Shown in pieces: positions 11,586 to 21,846 of a stretch of DNA of 64,000 bases. The notes under the pieces were generated by a model. It worked only from the letters and a program-made list of their open reading frames with translations. It was not told where the DNA came from and did not search any database. This DNA comes from Burkholderiales bacterium (GTDB lineage: Bacteria > Pseudomonadota > Gammaproteobacteria > Burkholderiales > Burkholderiaceae_C), in the NCBI GenBank assembly GCA_003963005.1, contig RXJW01000024.1:1-64000 (forward strand), written 5' to 3'. Position 1 is the first letter of the stretch; the number at the start of each line of letters is the position of its first letter. The position numbers were made by a program, and so were the translations under genes.

Positions 11586-12122
11586 TCAGGGGCAGCGAAC
11601 CAGGCCACCCTGTGCCGTGCAGGGGCCCTTGGGGCCGGTGACGACCGGCCCGACGCGGGTCAGCACGGCACCGTCGCTGGCCAGGCAGGCCATGCCGGTG
11701 CAGTGCAGCGTGACCGGCGCCTCGAAGCGCGGCGGCGCCACGGTCACGACCGGCGCGCCCACGGCGGGCGCGCGTGCCCCCGCGGGCGCAAGCACGGCAG
11801 GCAGGGTAGGCGCAGCACCCGACCAGGTCCGCTGTGAGGGGGGCGGCGACGTGGTCATGCCGCCCAGGCAGGCATCCGCCACCTGCTGGCGCAGCGGCAG
11901 CAAGCGTGCCGTGACGGCGCGCTGGCGGCTGTCGTCAGGCCCTGCAGCGGCCGAGGCCGGCGGCGCAGCGGCCAGCAGCGCATCCTCGGCCTGGGCCAGG
12001 GTCTGCAGCGCGGCACGGCAGGCCGAGGTCCCGGGCAGATCCTGCGCCAGCGCGGCCAGCGGCAGCAGGCCGGCGGCCGCGAGGGCCCGGAGCCCGCGAG
12101 ACGAGATGAGCAGGGTTGGCAT
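11586..12122 (-). CDS. Small secreted protein of unknown function
   Basis: A 178-aa exported protein with an apparent signal peptide ending LAALA-QD near residue 26. An alanine-rich helical segment with two cysteines (about 30-90) is followed by a proline/alanine linker (about 95-130). The short C-terminal domain has three cysteines, in LHCTGMACL and GPCTAQGG. The even spacing suggests disulfides. No family is recognised. It lies directly after kdpE on the same strand with a 90-bp gap that holds a GC hairpin, so it may not be part of the kdp operon. Confidence 0.65.
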   Translation of the reverse strand: MPTLLISSRGLRALAAAGLLPLAALAQDLPGTSACRAALQTLAQAEDALLAAAPPASAAAGPDDSRQRAVTARLLPLRQQVADACLGGMTTSPPPSQRTWSGAAPTLPAVLAPAGARAPAVGAPVVTVAPPRFEAPVTLHCTGMACLASDGAVLTRVGPVVTGPKGPCTAQGGLVRCP

Positions 12123-12186
12123 GGGCGGATCTTGCGCCCGCGGCCGGAGCCCGCGACGGCAACAGGGTGACCGGATGCCGCCGATG

Positions 12187-12206
12187 CGCGCCGGGGCGAC
12201 GGCGCG
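12187..12206 (-). terminator. GC hairpin after kdpE
   Basis: A 7-bp stem CGCGCCG (12187-12193) / CGGCGCG (12200-12206) with a 6-nt loop lies just after the kdpE stop. There is no T-run, so it may be a weak terminator or processing structure. Confidence 0.35.
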
Positions 12207-12212
12207 TCGGGA

Positions 12213-12896
12213 TCAAGCCTTCAGGCGGTAGCCCACGCCGGCTTCCGTCACGAGCCACTGCGGCCGGTTTGGATCAGGCTCCAGCTTCTTGCGCAGATTG
12301 GCCATGTGCACACGCACGTAGTGCACGTCTTCCGCATGCCCCGGCCCCCACACCGCCTTGAGCAGGTGCTGGTGCGTCAGCACGCGGCCGGGTGCGCTGG
12401 CCAGTTCCTGCAGCAACCGGTACTCGATGGGGGTGAGGTGCAACTCCTCGTCGCCCCGCATCACGGTGCGCCGCGTGCGGTCGATCGCCACCTCGCCGAA
12501 GCGCAGCACCGGACCGGCATCGTCACCCAGCGTGCGGCGGCGCATCTGCACCCGCACCCGCGCCAGCAGTTCGGCCACGCCGAAGGGCTTGACGAGGTAG
12601 TCGTCCGCACCCGCGTCCAGCGCCTGCACCTTGCGCTCCTCACCCTCGCGGGCCGACAGCACGACGATGGGCGCCTGCGACCAGCCGCGGAACTCGCGGA
12701 TGAAATCCAGCCCGTCGCCGTCGGGCAGGCCCAGGTCGAGCACGATCAGCTCGGGCCGCCGCGTGGCCGCATCGATCAACCCGCGCTTCAGGTTGACGGC
12801 CTCGAACACCTCCAGGCCCTCGCTCTCCAGCGCCATCCGCACGAAACGCCGGATCTCCGGCTCGTCCTCGATCATCAACACGCGTGCAGCGCCCAC
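12213..12896 (-). CDS. kdpE: KdpE, OmpR-family response regulator for potassium transport
   Basis: DNA-binding regulator, 227 aa. The receiver domain (about 4-118) has acidic residues at IEDE (9-12), the phospho-acceptor Asp54 in LDLGLPDGDG, and the switch Lys in LVKPFG. The winged-helix domain (about 130-225) ends in VRVHMANLRKKLE...GVGYRL. The GTG start at 12896 has AAAGGGGAG seven bases upstream. It follows kdpD by 15 bases and is the last gene of the kdp operon. A candidate binding site, a direct repeat at 22011-22029, lies before the operon. Confidence 0.93.
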   Translation of the reverse strand: MGAARVLMIEDEPEIRRFVRMALESEGLEVFEAVNLKRGLIDAATRRPELIVLDLGLPDGDGLDFIREFRGWSQAPIVVLSAREGEERKVQALDAGADDYLVKPFGVAELLARVRVQMRRRTLGDDAGPVLRFGEVAIDRTRRTVMRGDEELHLTPIEYRLLQELASAPGRVLTHQHLLKAVWGPGHAEDVHYVRVHMANLRKKLEPDPNRPQWLVTEAGVGYRLKA

Positions 12897-12911
12897 TCCT
12901 CGACTCCCCTT

Positions 12912-15590
12912 TCAGGCCGGCGGCTCGCCCCGCGGCAGCGCCACGCGCACACAGGCGCCGCCCGTGGCGACATTGTGGGCGCCAATGCGCCCGCCATGCG
13001 CTTCGACGATGGCCTTGCAGATCGCCAGCCCCAGGCCCACGCCGGGCAAGGCGCTCTCGCGGTCCCCGCGCTCGAACTTGTCGAACAGCCGCAGCTCGCG
13101 GCCCGGCGGAAAGCCCGGCCCCTCGTCGACGACATCGATCTCGATCTCCGGGCCCGCCACCCGCGCCTCGATGCGCAGCGGGCCGGGCGCGTACTTCACG
13201 GCGTTCTCCAGCAGGTTCACCAGCACTCGCTCGAACAGCACCGCGTCCAGCTCGACCAGCGGCAGCTCCGCCGGCAGCACCACGCGCACCGGGCGCCCGG
13301 CCAGCGTTTCGTCCAGGCTCGCCAGCGCGCTGCCCACCACCTCCTGCAGCGGCAGCCACTGGCGGTTGAGCTGCACCGCGCCCGACTGCAGCCGCGCCAT
13401 GTCCAGCAGGTTGGACACCAGCGCGCTCATGCGCAGCGACGATCGCCGCATGGCCCCGGCCACCTCGGCCTGCTGCGGCTGCAGCGGCGTGAGTTGCAGC
13501 GCATCGGCCAGCCCCACGAGTGCCGCCAGTGGCGTGCGCAGGTCATGCGAGATCGCGGTCAGCAGCGAGTTGCGCAGGCGCTCGCCCTCCATCTGCAGGC
13601 TGCTCTGCTGGGCGACCTCGATGTAGTGGATGCGCTCCAGCGATATCGCCAGCAGCGAGGCGCAGGTGTCCAGCAGCTCGCGCTGCTCGGGCGTCCAGCG
13701 CTGCGCGGGACTGTCGCGGCGACCTTCGATCGCCAGCACGCCGCGCACTCGCATCGGTGCCCGCAGCGGCAGCATGAGGCAGGGGCTGGCCGGCAGGGTG
13801 TCGGTGCCCTGCCCCGCCGCCTGGGCGTGGTCGAACGCCCACTGGGCCACGCCCAGGTCGGGCGCCACACTGGCGCCCGGCAGCACCGCCAGCACTTCGC
13901 GGCCTGGCGATGCAGCCAGCGGCGGCACCAGCACCGCAGCGGCCACACCGAACTCCGCGCGCAGGAAGCGCAGCGCAATCTCGGCCACCTGCTCGGCCAC
14001 GAGTGCCGCGCTCAGCTCGCGCGACATCGCGTACAGCCCGCGCACCCGCCGCTCGCGCTCCTGCGCCGCCCGCGCCTGCGCCTTGAGGCCGGCCGCGAGC
14101 TGGCCGATCAGCAGCCCCACGAGCAGCAGCACGGCGAAGGTGACGAGGTACTGCGCATCGCCCACCGCGAACGACCAGCGCGGCTCGACGAACGCGAAAT
14201 CGAAGGCCGCCACGCCCAGCAGCGCTGCGAGTGCGCCGGGCGCGCGCCCGAACCACAAGGCCACGCCGACGACGTTCAGCAGGTAGAGCATCGCGATGTT
14301 GGTGATCGCGATGAACTGCAGCAGCGCCAGGGCCCCGGCCGTGACCACCGCCACACCCGCAACGGCGGCCGCCAGGCCCCGCAGCGAGGCCGTTGTGAGC
14401 AGACCGCGCAGCGCGGGCCGCGTCGGCATCGGCCGCTCGCGGCGCGTGGTCGGCAGCGCGACCTGCAGCACGTCGATGTCCTCGGCCACATGGCTCAGCG
14501 CATCGGCCAGCGAGCGTCGGCCCGGCCAGCGCCAGGCGCGTTCGCGGCGCCCCACCACCAGCCGCGACAGGTTGTGCTCCCGCGCATAACCCACCAGCGC
14601 GGGCACGGCGGCAGGCGCCGACAGCACCGCCGTGCGCGCGCCCAGCGACTGCGCCAGCTCCAGCGCCCGCTGCACCTGCGCGCGGGCTGGCTCGCCGGCG
14701 GCGCGCGCCGTCTCCACATGCACCGCATGCCAGGCCAGGTCGAGCTGCTGCGCCAGCCGCGCGGCGCTGCGCACCACCCGCTCGGCATGGCCGCCAGGCC
14801 CCACGCAGGCCAGCAGGGACTCCCGGTTCGGCCAGACGGCAGCCGTGCCCTGGTCCCGCCGCCAGGCCTGCATCTGGTCGTCCACGCGGTCGGCCGTCCG
14901 GCGCAGCGCCAGCTCGCGCAGGGCCAGCAGGTTGCCCTTGCGGAAGAAGTTCTGCGCGGCCCGTTCGGCCTGGGCCGGCAGGTAGACCTTGCCCTCCTTG
15001 AGCCGCTGCAGCAGTTCGTCGGGCGGCAGGTCGACAACGACGACTTCGTCCGCCGCGTCGAACACCCGGTCCGGCAGCGTCTCCCACACGCGGATGCCCG
15101 TGATGCCGCCGACCACGTCGTTCAGGCTTTCCAGGTGCTGCACGTTCAGCGTCGTCCAGACCTCGATGCCCGCGTTGCAGAGCTCCTCGGCGTCCTGCCA
15201 GCGCTTGGCGTGCCGGCTGCCGGGGGCGTTGCTGTGCGCGAGTTCGTCCAGCAGCAGCAGCCCGCCGGGGCTGGCCCGGCCCCAGGCCAGCGCGGCGTCG
15301 AGGTCGAATTCCCGCAGCCGCTGATCGCGATGGTCGACCTCGCGCAGCGGCAGGCGCTCCAGGCCGCGCGCCACGGCCTCGGTGTCGGCGCGGCCGTGGG
15401 TTTCGACCACGCCGATGCGCACACCGCGGCCCTCCCGCGCGGCCGCCTGGGCCGCAGCCAGCATCGCGAAGGTCTTGCCCACGCCGGCATTGGCGCCGAA
15501 GAAGATCTTCAGTCGCCCCCGGCGCGCCTGGGCCGCCTCGCGTTGCACGCGGGCCAGGAGTTCGTCCGGGTCGGGTCGCGCGTCGCTCAC
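12912..15590 (-). CDS. kdpD: KdpD, potassium-responsive sensor histidine kinase
   Basis: Membrane sensor kinase, 892 aa, nearly the E. coli length. The N-terminal KdpD domain carries a Walker-A-like GANAGVGKT (32-40) and is followed by a Usp-like region. Next come the four-helix DUF4118 membrane block (about 400-500), a GAF-like domain, HisKA with ISHDLRTPL (phospho-His near 682) and the HATPase with NLLENAVKYAP and DEGPGFP. The start is a GTG at 15590 whose GTGA overlaps the stop of the CorA-like gene; an upstream ATG at 15677 would lie inside that gene. The partner is KdpE. Together they are expected to control the kdp operon in response to K+ limitation. Confidence 0.93.
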   Translation of the reverse strand: MSDARPDPDELLARVQREAAQARRGRLKIFFGANAGVGKTFAMLAAAQAAAREGRGVRIGVVETHGRADTEAVARGLERLPLREVDHRDQRLREFDLDAALAWGRASPGGLLLLDELAHSNAPGSRHAKRWQDAEELCNAGIEVWTTLNVQHLESLNDVVGGITGIRVWETLPDRVFDAADEVVVVDLPPDELLQRLKEGKVYLPAQAERAAQNFFRKGNLLALRELALRRTADRVDDQMQAWRRDQGTAAVWPNRESLLACVGPGGHAERVVRSAARLAQQLDLAWHAVHVETARAAGEPARAQVQRALELAQSLGARTAVLSAPAAVPALVGYAREHNLSRLVVGRRERAWRWPGRRSLADALSHVAEDIDVLQVALPTTRRERPMPTRPALRGLLTTASLRGLAAAVAGVAVVTAGALALLQFIAITNIAMLYLLNVVGVALWFGRAPGALAALLGVAAFDFAFVEPRWSFAVGDAQYLVTFAVLLLVGLLIGQLAAGLKAQARAAQERERRVRGLYAMSRELSAALVAEQVAEIALRFLRAEFGVAAAVLVPPLAASPGREVLAVLPGASVAPDLGVAQWAFDHAQAAGQGTDTLPASPCLMLPLRAPMRVRGVLAIEGRRDSPAQRWTPEQRELLDTCASLLAISLERIHYIEVAQQSSLQMEGERLRNSLLTAISHDLRTPLAALVGLADALQLTPLQPQQAEVAGAMRRSSLRMSALVSNLLDMARLQSGAVQLNRQWLPLQEVVGSALASLDETLAGRPVRVVLPAELPLVELDAVLFERVLVNLLENAVKYAPGPLRIEARVAGPEIEIDVVDEGPGFPPGRELRLFDKFERGDRESALPGVGLGLAICKAIVEAHGGRIGAHNVATGGACVRVALPRGEPPA

Positions 15591-16555
15591 AGCCACTTCA
15601 GGCGCTTGAAGCGCCAGTACAGCGCGCCGCTCACCAGGCCGATGGCTCCGAGCGCCATCGGGTAGCCCCAGGCCCATTTCAGCTCGGGCATCGACTCGAA
15701 GTTCATGCCCCAGATGCCCGCGAGCGCCGTCGACGCCGCAAAGATGGCCGCCCAGGCCGCCAGCCGCTTGGTCACGTGGGATTCGTCGATGGTGACCAGC
15801 GTCAGGTTGACCTGGGTCGCGGCAATGATGGTTTCGCGGGCGGCATCGATGCTGGCCTGGATGCGCAGCAGGTGGTCGTAGACGTCCCGGAAGTAGTCCT
15901 GCATCTCCTTGCAGACCACAGGCACCCGGCCCCCATGGAGCTTGGACGACACCTCCAGCAAGGGCGTGACCGCATGCCGCAGCGTGGCGAGCCGCTGCTT
16001 CAGCTCGAACAGCTGCTGCACGACCGCCTGGCGATCCTGGTGCGGCTGGAACATCGTGGCCTCCAGCGTCTCCAGCTCGGCTTCGACCGCATCCATGTGG
16101 GGGAAGTACCGGTCCACCACCGCATCCATGAGCGCATAGAGGACGAAGCCCGGCCCCTGCCGCAGCAGCTCCGGCTCCCGCTCGGCCCGCCCGCGCACGC
16201 CGAGGAAGCCCTGGGCGCTGCGGTGCCGCACCGACACGACGAAGCGCGGGCCGACGAACACGTGCACCTCGCCCACCTCCATCCCGTCGGGCCCGCCCTC
16301 CAGCAGGTGCATCGCGGCGAAGAGCATGTCGCCGTACTCCTCCAGCTTGGGCCGCTGGTGGCCCTTGCGGGCGTCCTCGACGGCGAGCGCCGGGAGGCTG
16401 AGCTCTTCCTGCAGGCGCGACAGTTCGTCTTCGCTCGGGTCTTTCAGGGCGATCCAGACGAAGCCGCTCCGGCGCTGCAGCGCCTCCCCGACGCCATCGA
16501 GCCCGGGCTCGGCCACGATGCGGCCGTCGTCGTAGACGGCGCTGTTGATCAGCAT
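15587..16555 (-). CDS. corA: CorA-type magnesium/divalent cation transporter
   Basis: Inner membrane channel-like transporter, 322 aa. The large N-terminal cytosolic domain is rich in charged helices; two C-terminal helices hold the diagnostic GMN at 283-285 (WGMNFESMPEL), followed by a basic tail. It sits inside the kdp operon: 16 bases after kdpC and overlapping the kdpD GTG start by four bases, so it is co-translated with the K+ sensor. The start is ATG at 16555. CorA homologues carry Mg2+, Co2+ or Ni2+, while the ZntB branch exports or imports Zn2+. The intact GMN-x-E/P loop favours Mg2+, but cation choice is not proven. Confidence 0.9.
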   Translation of the reverse strand: MLINSAVYDDGRIVAEPGLDGVGEALQRRSGFVWIALKDPSEDELSRLQEELSLPALAVEDARKGHQRPKLEEYGDMLFAAMHLLEGGPDGMEVGEVHVFVGPRFVVSVRHRSAQGFLGVRGRAEREPELLRQGPGFVLYALMDAVVDRYFPHMDAVEAELETLEATMFQPHQDRQAVVQQLFELKQRLATLRHAVTPLLEVSSKLHGGRVPVVCKEMQDYFRDVYDHLLRIQASIDAARETIIAATQVNLTLVTIDESHVTKRLAAWAAIFAASTALAGIWGMNFESMPELKWAWGYPMALGAIGLVSGALYWRFKRLKWL

Positions 16556-16571
16556 GACGGTGCGCAGGAAG

Positions 16572-17162
16572 TCATCGAGCAGTCATCGTCGCACGGTCCA
16601 GCGCGAGGTTGAGTTTCAACACGTTGACACGCGGCTCGCCGATGACGCCGAGCCAGCGGCCCTCCGTGTGCGCCTCCACCAGGGCCTGCACCTGCGCCAC
16701 GGGCAGGCCACGCACCCGGGCCACGCGGGCGACCTGGTAGTCGGCTGCCGCGCGGCTGATGTGCGGGTCCAGCCCGCTCGCCGACGCGGTGACGAGGTCC
16801 ACCGGCACCGGCGCGGTGTTGCCGGGGTCGGCCTCGCGCAGTGCCCGCACGCGGGCCTTGACGGCATCCACCAGCGCAGGCGCCGTCGGCGCCAGGTTGG
16901 AGCCGCCCGAATTGGCCGCGTTGTAGGGCATGGGTGCCGTCGCGGACGGCCGGCTCCAGAAGTGCCCGGGGTCGGAGAAGGCCTGGCCGACCAGGACCGA
17001 GCCGACGGGCTGGCCGTTCTCGACGATCAGGCTGCCATTGGCCGCCTCGGGGAATGCGGCCTGCGCGATGCCGGTGACGACCAGCGGGTAGGCGATCCCG
17101 GTGACGAGGCTGAGCGCGATGAAGAGCGTCAGCGCCGGGCGAAGCAGGGAAGCTTGGGTCAT
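16572..17162 (-). CDS. kdpC: KdpC, potassium-transporting ATPase subunit
   Basis: Small inner membrane subunit of the KdpFABC pump, 196 aa. One N-terminal helix (about 7-35, with [11 protein letters not shown]) anchors a periplasmic domain containing the family blocks [31 protein letters not shown] and [10 protein letters not shown]. It lies between the porin gene (10-bp gap) and the CorA-like gene (16-bp gap), so it is separated from kdpB by an inserted porin gene, unlike the standard kdpFABC order. Confidence 0.95.
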   Translation of the reverse strand: MTQASLLRPALTLFIALSLVTGIAYPLVVTGIAQAAFPEAANGSLIVENGQPVGSVLVGQAFSDPGHFWSRPSATAPMPYNAANSGGSNLAPTAPALVDAVKARVRALREADPGNTAPVPVDLVTASASGLDPHISRAAADYQVARVARVRGLPVAQVQALVEAHTEGRWLGVIGEPRVNVLKLNLALDRATMTAR

Positions 17163-17172
17163 CGCGAATCCT

Positions 17173-17901
17173 TCAAAACGGTTTCTTCAGGCCGAGGACC
17201 AGCGAGGTCTTGCCCAGGAACTTGCCCTTGGCCGGGCTGGCGTAGGCCGTCTTGCTGGCATCCGTGCCGATGATGGCGCCGCTGAGCACGAGGCCCGAGA
17301 AGTCCTTGGCCAGCGTCAGCGAGTAGTCGGTGTAGGACGCGGCGGAGTTGCGCTTGACGGTCTGGTGGCCGACGTGCGGGGACAGCGTCAGGCCGTCACC
17401 CAGGTCGAAGTTGGCCGTGACGTCGAAGTAGCCCGAGCTCTTGCTGTCGGCGAAGCCGAACAGGTTGGTCGTGCTCTGCGAGTACTTGGCCGTGACGGGG
17501 CCGTAGGTCAGGGCGCCGTACACCTCCAGCGTGTTCGCGCTGAGGTTGAGCTTGTTGCTCGGGTAGTAGTACTGCAGCAGGCCGACGTCCAGCGTCAGGC
17601 CCTTGGCGACTTCGGTCTTGTAGCCGCCGTAGATGTCGATCTCGACCTGGGCGTCGCCGCCAGCGTCCTTGATCCACTTGATCGTGGAGGCCCAGGTGCC
17701 GATGTAGAAGCCGCTCGAGTCGGCGTAGTCGATGCCGCCTTGCAGGGCCGGCTTCAGGCGCGACTGGGAGATGCCGCGGTAGCGGTACTCGGTCACCGCA
17801 CCGATGTTGAACGACAGCGGGTCGGTCGTCTCCTGCGCGCGAGCAGGCCGCGCAACGACCAGTGCCGCAGGGATCAGGAACAGTGAAATCAGCTTTTTCA
17901 T
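17173..17901 (-). CDS. TorF-family putative outer membrane porin in the kdp operon
   Basis: Predicted outer membrane beta-barrel, 242 aa, with signal peptide 1-22 (ending ARA). The start [17 protein letters not shown] and the repeated short aromatic strands ending in a C-terminal Phe (LVLGLKKPF) match the small TorF-type porin family (TIGR02001-like). It lies between kdpB (14-bp gap) and kdpC (10-bp gap). No Shine-Dalgarno sequence precedes the ATG: the junction is a 9-base tandem duplication instead, so translation may depend on ribosomes arriving from kdpB. It may let K+ cross the outer membrane under limitation; this is inferred from position. Confidence 0.82.
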   Translation of the reverse strand: MKKLISLFLIPAALVVARPARAQETTDPLSFNIGAVTEYRYRGISQSRLKPALQGGIDYADSSGFYIGTWASTIKWIKDAGGDAQVEIDIYGGYKTEVAKGLTLDVGLLQYYYPSNKLNLSANTLEVYGALTYGPVTAKYSQSTTNLFGFADSKSSGYFDVTANFDLGDGLTLSPHVGHQTVKRNSAASYTDYSLTLAKDFSGLVLSGAIIGTDASKTAYASPAKGKFLGKTSLVLGLKKPF

Positions 17902-17919
17902 GAGGTTCAGGAGGTTCAG
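17902..17919 (-). repeat. 9-bp tandem duplication at the kdpB-porin junction
   Basis: On the minus strand CTGAACCTC occurs twice in a row directly before the porin ATG; the first copy carries the kdpB TGA stop. It occupies the place where a ribosome binding site would be expected. Confidence 0.6.
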
Positions 17920-19964
17920 GCCAGGCCGAGAGCCACGAGCACCAGGTCGATGGCCTTGATGCCGATGAAGGGAACGATGACGCCGCCCAGGCCGTACACC
18001 AGCAGGTTGCGGCGCAGCAGGGCCGCGGCGCCGATGGCGCGGTAGCGCACGCCTTTGAGCGCCAGCGGGATGAGCACGACGATGATGAGCGCGTTGAAGA
18101 TGACCGCGCTCAGGATGGCGGAGGCGGGGCTGGCCAGGTGCATGACGTTGAGCGCGCCGAGCTGCGGGTAAGTCGACACGAAGGCCGCCGGCAGCACGGC
18201 GAAGTACTTGGCGAGGTCGTTGGCGATGCTGAAGGTCGTCAGCGAGCCGCGCGTCATCAGCATCTGCTTGCCGGTCTCGACCACCTCGATCAGCTTGGTC
18301 GGGTTGCTGTCGAGGTCGACCATGTTGCCGGCCTCCTTCGCCGCCTGGGTGCCGGTGTTCATGGCCACGGCGACGTCGGCCTGGGCCAGCGCGGGCGCGT
18401 CGTTGGTGCCGTCGCCGGTCATGGCCACCAGCCGGCCCTGGGCCTGGTGCTCGCGGATCAACGCCAGCTTGGCTTCGGGCGTGGCCTCGGCCAGGAAGTC
18501 ATCGACGCCCGCCTCGGCTGCGATCGCCGCGGCGGTGAGCCGGTTGTCACCGGTGACCATCACGGTCTTGATGCCCATGCGGCGCATCTGCGCAAAGCGC
18601 TCCTTGATGCCGGGCTTGACGATGTCCTTCAGCTCCACGACACCCAGCACCGTCGCACCGTCGGCCACCACCAGCGGCGTGCTGCCGCGGCGCGCGGTTT
18701 CGTCCAGCACGGCCTGTGCGGCTGCGGGCCAGCGCCCATTGAGGCCCTCGACCCAGGTGCGCAGCGCGCTGCCGGCGCCCTTGCGGATGGGGCGGCCCGG
18801 CAGGTCGACGCCGCTCATGCGGGTCTGCGCCGTGAACGGCACGACCTCGCCGCGCTCCCCGGCCGGCGCAGGGCCGAACTTGCGGTCGGCCAGCGCCACG
18901 ATGCTGCGCCCCTCGGGTGTCTCATCCGCCAGCGACGCGAGCCGGGCGGCCGCCGCGAGCTGGGCCTCGCTGACGCCGTCCAGCGGCCAGAAGGCATCGG
19001 CCTGGCGGTTGCCCAGCGTGATGGTGCCGGTCTTGTCGAGCAGCAGCACATCCACGTCACCCGCCGCCTCCACCGCGCGGCCTGAGGTGGCGATCACGTT
19101 GGCCTGCAGCATGCGGCTCATGCCCGCCACGCCCACGGCCGACAGCAGCCCGGCGATGGTCGTCGGGATCAGGCACACCAGCAGCGCCACCAGCACGACG
19201 AGGCCCACTGGCTCACCCGCACCGGCGACGGCCACGCTGAACTTGGAGAACGGCAGCAGCGTCGCGCACACGCCGAGGAACACGAGGGTCAGCGCCACCA
19301 GCAGGATGCTCAGCGCGATCTCGTTGGGCGTCTTCTTGCGCTGGGCGTTCTCGACCATCGCGATCATGCGGTCGACGAAGGTCTCGCCCGGGTTCACGGC
19401 CACGCGGGCGACGACCCAGTCGGACAGCACGCGGGTTCCGCCGGTCAGCGCCGAGAAGTCGCCGCCGCTCTCGCGGATGACCGGGGCCGATTCGCCGGTG
19501 ATGGCGCTCTCGTCCACCGAAGCCACGCCGTCGATCACTTCGGCGTCGGCCGGCACCACGTCGCCCGCCTCGATCAGCACGATCTCGCCCCGGCGCAGCG
19601 TGCCGGCCTCGCGGGGATGCCAGCTCACGGCATCACGCCGCGTGCCGGGCTGCCAGGCCTCAATGACCTTGGCCCAGGTTTCCTTCTTCAGCCCGCGCAG
19701 CGACGCAGCCTGGGCCTTGCTGCGGCCTTCGGCCAGCGCCTCGGCGAAGTTGGCGAACAGCACCGTGAACCACAGCCACACCGCCACGGCGATGACGAAG
19801 GCGCCGGGCTGCGCCACGGCGATGGCCGTGGTGAGCAGGCTGCCGAGGTAGACGACCGCCATCACCGGGTTGCGGCCCTGCACGCGGGGGTCCAGCTTGG
19901 TGACGGCGTCGACCAGGGCCGCGCGGGTCAGCGCGGGGTCGAACAGGGAGAAGCCGGCGTTCAT
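17916..19964 (-). CDS. kdpB: KdpB, P-type ATPase catalytic subunit of the K+ pump
   Basis: Inner membrane P-type ATPase, 682 aa, the normal KdpB size. It has the actuator motif ITGESAPV, the phosphorylation site DKTGTIT (in [13 protein letters not shown]), the hinge [10 protein letters not shown] and the metal-binding [11 protein letters not shown]. The ATG at 19964 overlaps the kdpA stop (ATGA), with GGAG six bases upstream. It energises K+ movement through KdpA. The downstream neighbour is a porin rather than kdpC. Confidence 0.96.
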   Translation of the reverse strand: MNAGFSLFDPALTRAALVDAVTKLDPRVQGRNPVMAVVYLGSLLTTAIAVAQPGAFVIAVAVWLWFTVLFANFAEALAEGRSKAQAASLRGLKKETWAKVIEAWQPGTRRDAVSWHPREAGTLRRGEIVLIEAGDVVPADAEVIDGVASVDESAITGESAPVIRESGGDFSALTGGTRVLSDWVVARVAVNPGETFVDRMIAMVENAQRKKTPNEIALSILLVALTLVFLGVCATLLPFSKFSVAVAGAGEPVGLVVLVALLVCLIPTTIAGLLSAVGVAGMSRMLQANVIATSGRAVEAAGDVDVLLLDKTGTITLGNRQADAFWPLDGVSEAQLAAAARLASLADETPEGRSIVALADRKFGPAPAGERGEVVPFTAQTRMSGVDLPGRPIRKGAGSALRTWVEGLNGRWPAAAQAVLDETARRGSTPLVVADGATVLGVVELKDIVKPGIKERFAQMRRMGIKTVMVTGDNRLTAAAIAAEAGVDDFLAEATPEAKLALIREHQAQGRLVAMTGDGTNDAPALAQADVAVAMNTGTQAAKEAGNMVDLDSNPTKLIEVVETGKQMLMTRGSLTTFSIANDLAKYFAVLPAAFVSTYPQLGALNVMHLASPASAILSAVIFNALIIVVLIPLALKGVRYRAIGAAALLRRNLLVYGLGGVIVPFIGIKAIDLVLVALGLA

Positions 19965-21757
19965 GACGCGCTCCAGAGAATGAGATGCTCGACGACCGGC
20001 CCGAGGGCCAGCGCCGGGACGTAGTTCAAGAGACCGACGAGCACCACGCAGCCGATCAGCAGCACGACAAACAGCGGGCCGTGCGTGGGCAGCGTGCCCT
20101 CGCCGGGGGACAGGCGCTTCTTGCCGGCCAGCGACCCGGCCAGGGCCAGCACCGGCACGATCACACCGAAGCGGCCGATCCACATCACCACACCCAGCAG
20201 CAGGTTGTAGAACGGCGTGTTGGCCGACAGCCCCGCAAAGGCGCTGCCGTTGTTGTTGCCGGCGGACGAGAGCGCGTAAAGCACCTGGCTGAAGCCGTGC
20301 GCCCCGGGGGCCGAGATGCCGGCCTTGCCGGGGTCGGTCACCACCGCCAGCGCCGTGCCCACGAGCACCGCCAGCGGCGTCAGCAGGATGGCGAGCGACA
20401 CCATCTTCATGTCGAAGGCCTCGACCTTCTTGCCCAGGTACTCCGGCGTGCGTCCGATCATCAGGCCCGCGACGAACACGGCCAGGAGCGCGAACACGAG
20501 CATCCCGTACAGGCCCGACCCCACGCCGCCGAACACGACCTCGCCGAGCTGGATCAGGACCAGCGGCACCGCGCCGCCGAGCGGCGTGAAGCTGTCGTGC
20601 ATCGCATTCACCGCGCCGCAGCTCGCGGCGGTCGTGATGACGGCGAACAGCGACGAGGCCTCGATGCCGAAGCGCAGTTCCTTGCCTTCCATGTTGCCGC
20701 CCGGCTGCGTGGCGCTGGCCAGGGCGTCCACGCCCAGCGGCGCGAGGCGCGGGTTGCCGGCCTGCTCTGCGGCCGTCGCGATGACGACGGCGACGATGAA
20801 GAGCGCCGTCATCGCCCCGAGCAGCGCCCAGCCCTGGCGCATGTCACCCACCTGGCGGCCCAGCACGAAGCACAGCGCCGCCGGGATCAGGAAGATCGAC
20901 AGCATCTGCAGCGCATTCGTGGCGGCGCTCGGGTTCTCGAAGGGATGGGCCGAGTTGGCGTTGAAAAAGCCGCCGCCGTTGGTGCCCAGCATCTTGATGG
21001 CCAGTTGCGATGCCACGGGGCCGACCGCGAGGGTTTGCGTGCGGCCCGACTTGTCGTCCATCACGGGCTGGCCATCAGCCCCCAGCACGGGCTGGCCTTG
21101 GGCATCGAGCCGCGGCTCCTGCCAGGATTGCGTCTCGACCGTCGTGACGTCCTGGTAGGGCTTGAAGGTCTGCACCACACCCATGCCGGCCAGCACGATC
21201 GCGAACACGAAGGACAAGGGCAGCAACACCCACAGCGTGGCCCGTGTCAGGTCGGCCCAGACGTTGCCGATGGCCTGCGCGCTGTGGCGGGCAAAGCCCC
21301 GCAGCAGCGCGATCACCACGGCGATGCCGGTCGCGGCCGACAGGAAGTTCTGCACCGTCAGCGCGAGCATCTGCGTGAGATCGCTCATCGTCGACTCGCC
21401 GCCGTAGCCTTGCCAGTTGGTGTTGGTGACGAAGCTGATGGCGGTGTTGAAGGCCGAGTCCGCCGACACGGCCGGAAGGCCCTGCGGATTCAGCGGCAGC
21501 CCGGCCTGCAGGCGCTGCAGCGCATACACCGCCAGCACCCCCAACGCGTTGAAGAGCACCAGGCCGAGCGCGTAGCGCAGCCAGCCCTGCTCGGCATCCG
21601 CCGGCACGCCGGCCAGCCGCAACAGGCCGCCCTCCAGGCGACGCAGCAGGGCGACGCGGCCTTCCATCACGGCGTGCATCCAGCGCGCCAGCGGCCAGGC
21701 CAACGCGAGCAGCACGACCAGGAAGCCTGAAAGTTGCCACCAGGCCGACGCACTCAT
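19961..21757 (-). CDS. kdpA: KdpA, potassium-selective channel subunit
   Basis: Inner membrane K+ channel-like subunit, 598 aa, about 40 residues longer than E. coli KdpA. Selectivity-filter regions are visible as [50 protein letters not shown] and [12 protein letters not shown]. The extra length sits mainly in the loop around residues 203-237. It includes a tandem motif, LDAQGQPVL then GADGQPVM, like one in the M28 peptidase of this window. A strong GGAGGA precedes the ATG, which overlaps the kdpF stop (ATGA). Confidence 0.96.
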   Translation of the reverse strand: MSASAWWQLSGFLVVLLALAWPLARWMHAVMEGRVALLRRLEGGLLRLAGVPADAEQGWLRYALGLVLFNALGVLAVYALQRLQAGLPLNPQGLPAVSADSAFNTAISFVTNTNWQGYGGESTMSDLTQMLALTVQNFLSAATGIAVVIALLRGFARHSAQAIGNVWADLTRATLWVLLPLSFVFAIVLAGMGVVQTFKPYQDVTTVETQSWQEPRLDAQGQPVLGADGQPVMDDKSGRTQTLAVGPVASQLAIKMLGTNGGGFFNANSAHPFENPSAATNALQMLSIFLIPAALCFVLGRQVGDMRQGWALLGAMTALFIVAVVIATAAEQAGNPRLAPLGVDALASATQPGGNMEGKELRFGIEASSLFAVITTAASCGAVNAMHDSFTPLGGAVPLVLIQLGEVVFGGVGSGLYGMLVFALLAVFVAGLMIGRTPEYLGKKVEAFDMKMVSLAILLTPLAVLVGTALAVVTDPGKAGISAPGAHGFSQVLYALSSAGNNNGSAFAGLSANTPFYNLLLGVVMWIGRFGVIVPVLALAGSLAGKKRLSPGEGTLPTHGPLFVVLLIGCVVLVGLLNYVPALALGPVVEHLILWSAS

Positions 21758-21846
21758 GACAGGTCCTCCGGAAACAGCAGCGCCCAGAACAGATAGACGA
21801 CGAGCAGTACGACCAGCAACGCGGCGGCAAGTTCGAACCCGCTCAT
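21754..21846 (-). CDS. kdpF: KdpF, small stabilising subunit of the K+ pump
   Basis: A 30-aa single-helix membrane peptide, [13 protein letters not shown]... ending [10 protein letters not shown]; the hydrophobic helix and closing FPE are typical of KdpF. Start 21846 overlaps the stop of the small upstream ORF and its own stop overlaps the kdpA ATG, both as ATGA. In the family it binds KdpA and stabilises the complex. Confidence 0.9.
   Translation of the reverse strand: MSGFELAAALLVVLLVVYLFWALLFPEDLS

Noticed and set aside
12306-15665. 1119-codon open frame antisense to kdpD/kdpE
   Set aside because: Rich in His, Arg and Gln, with no domain, and fully opposite two clear two-component genes.
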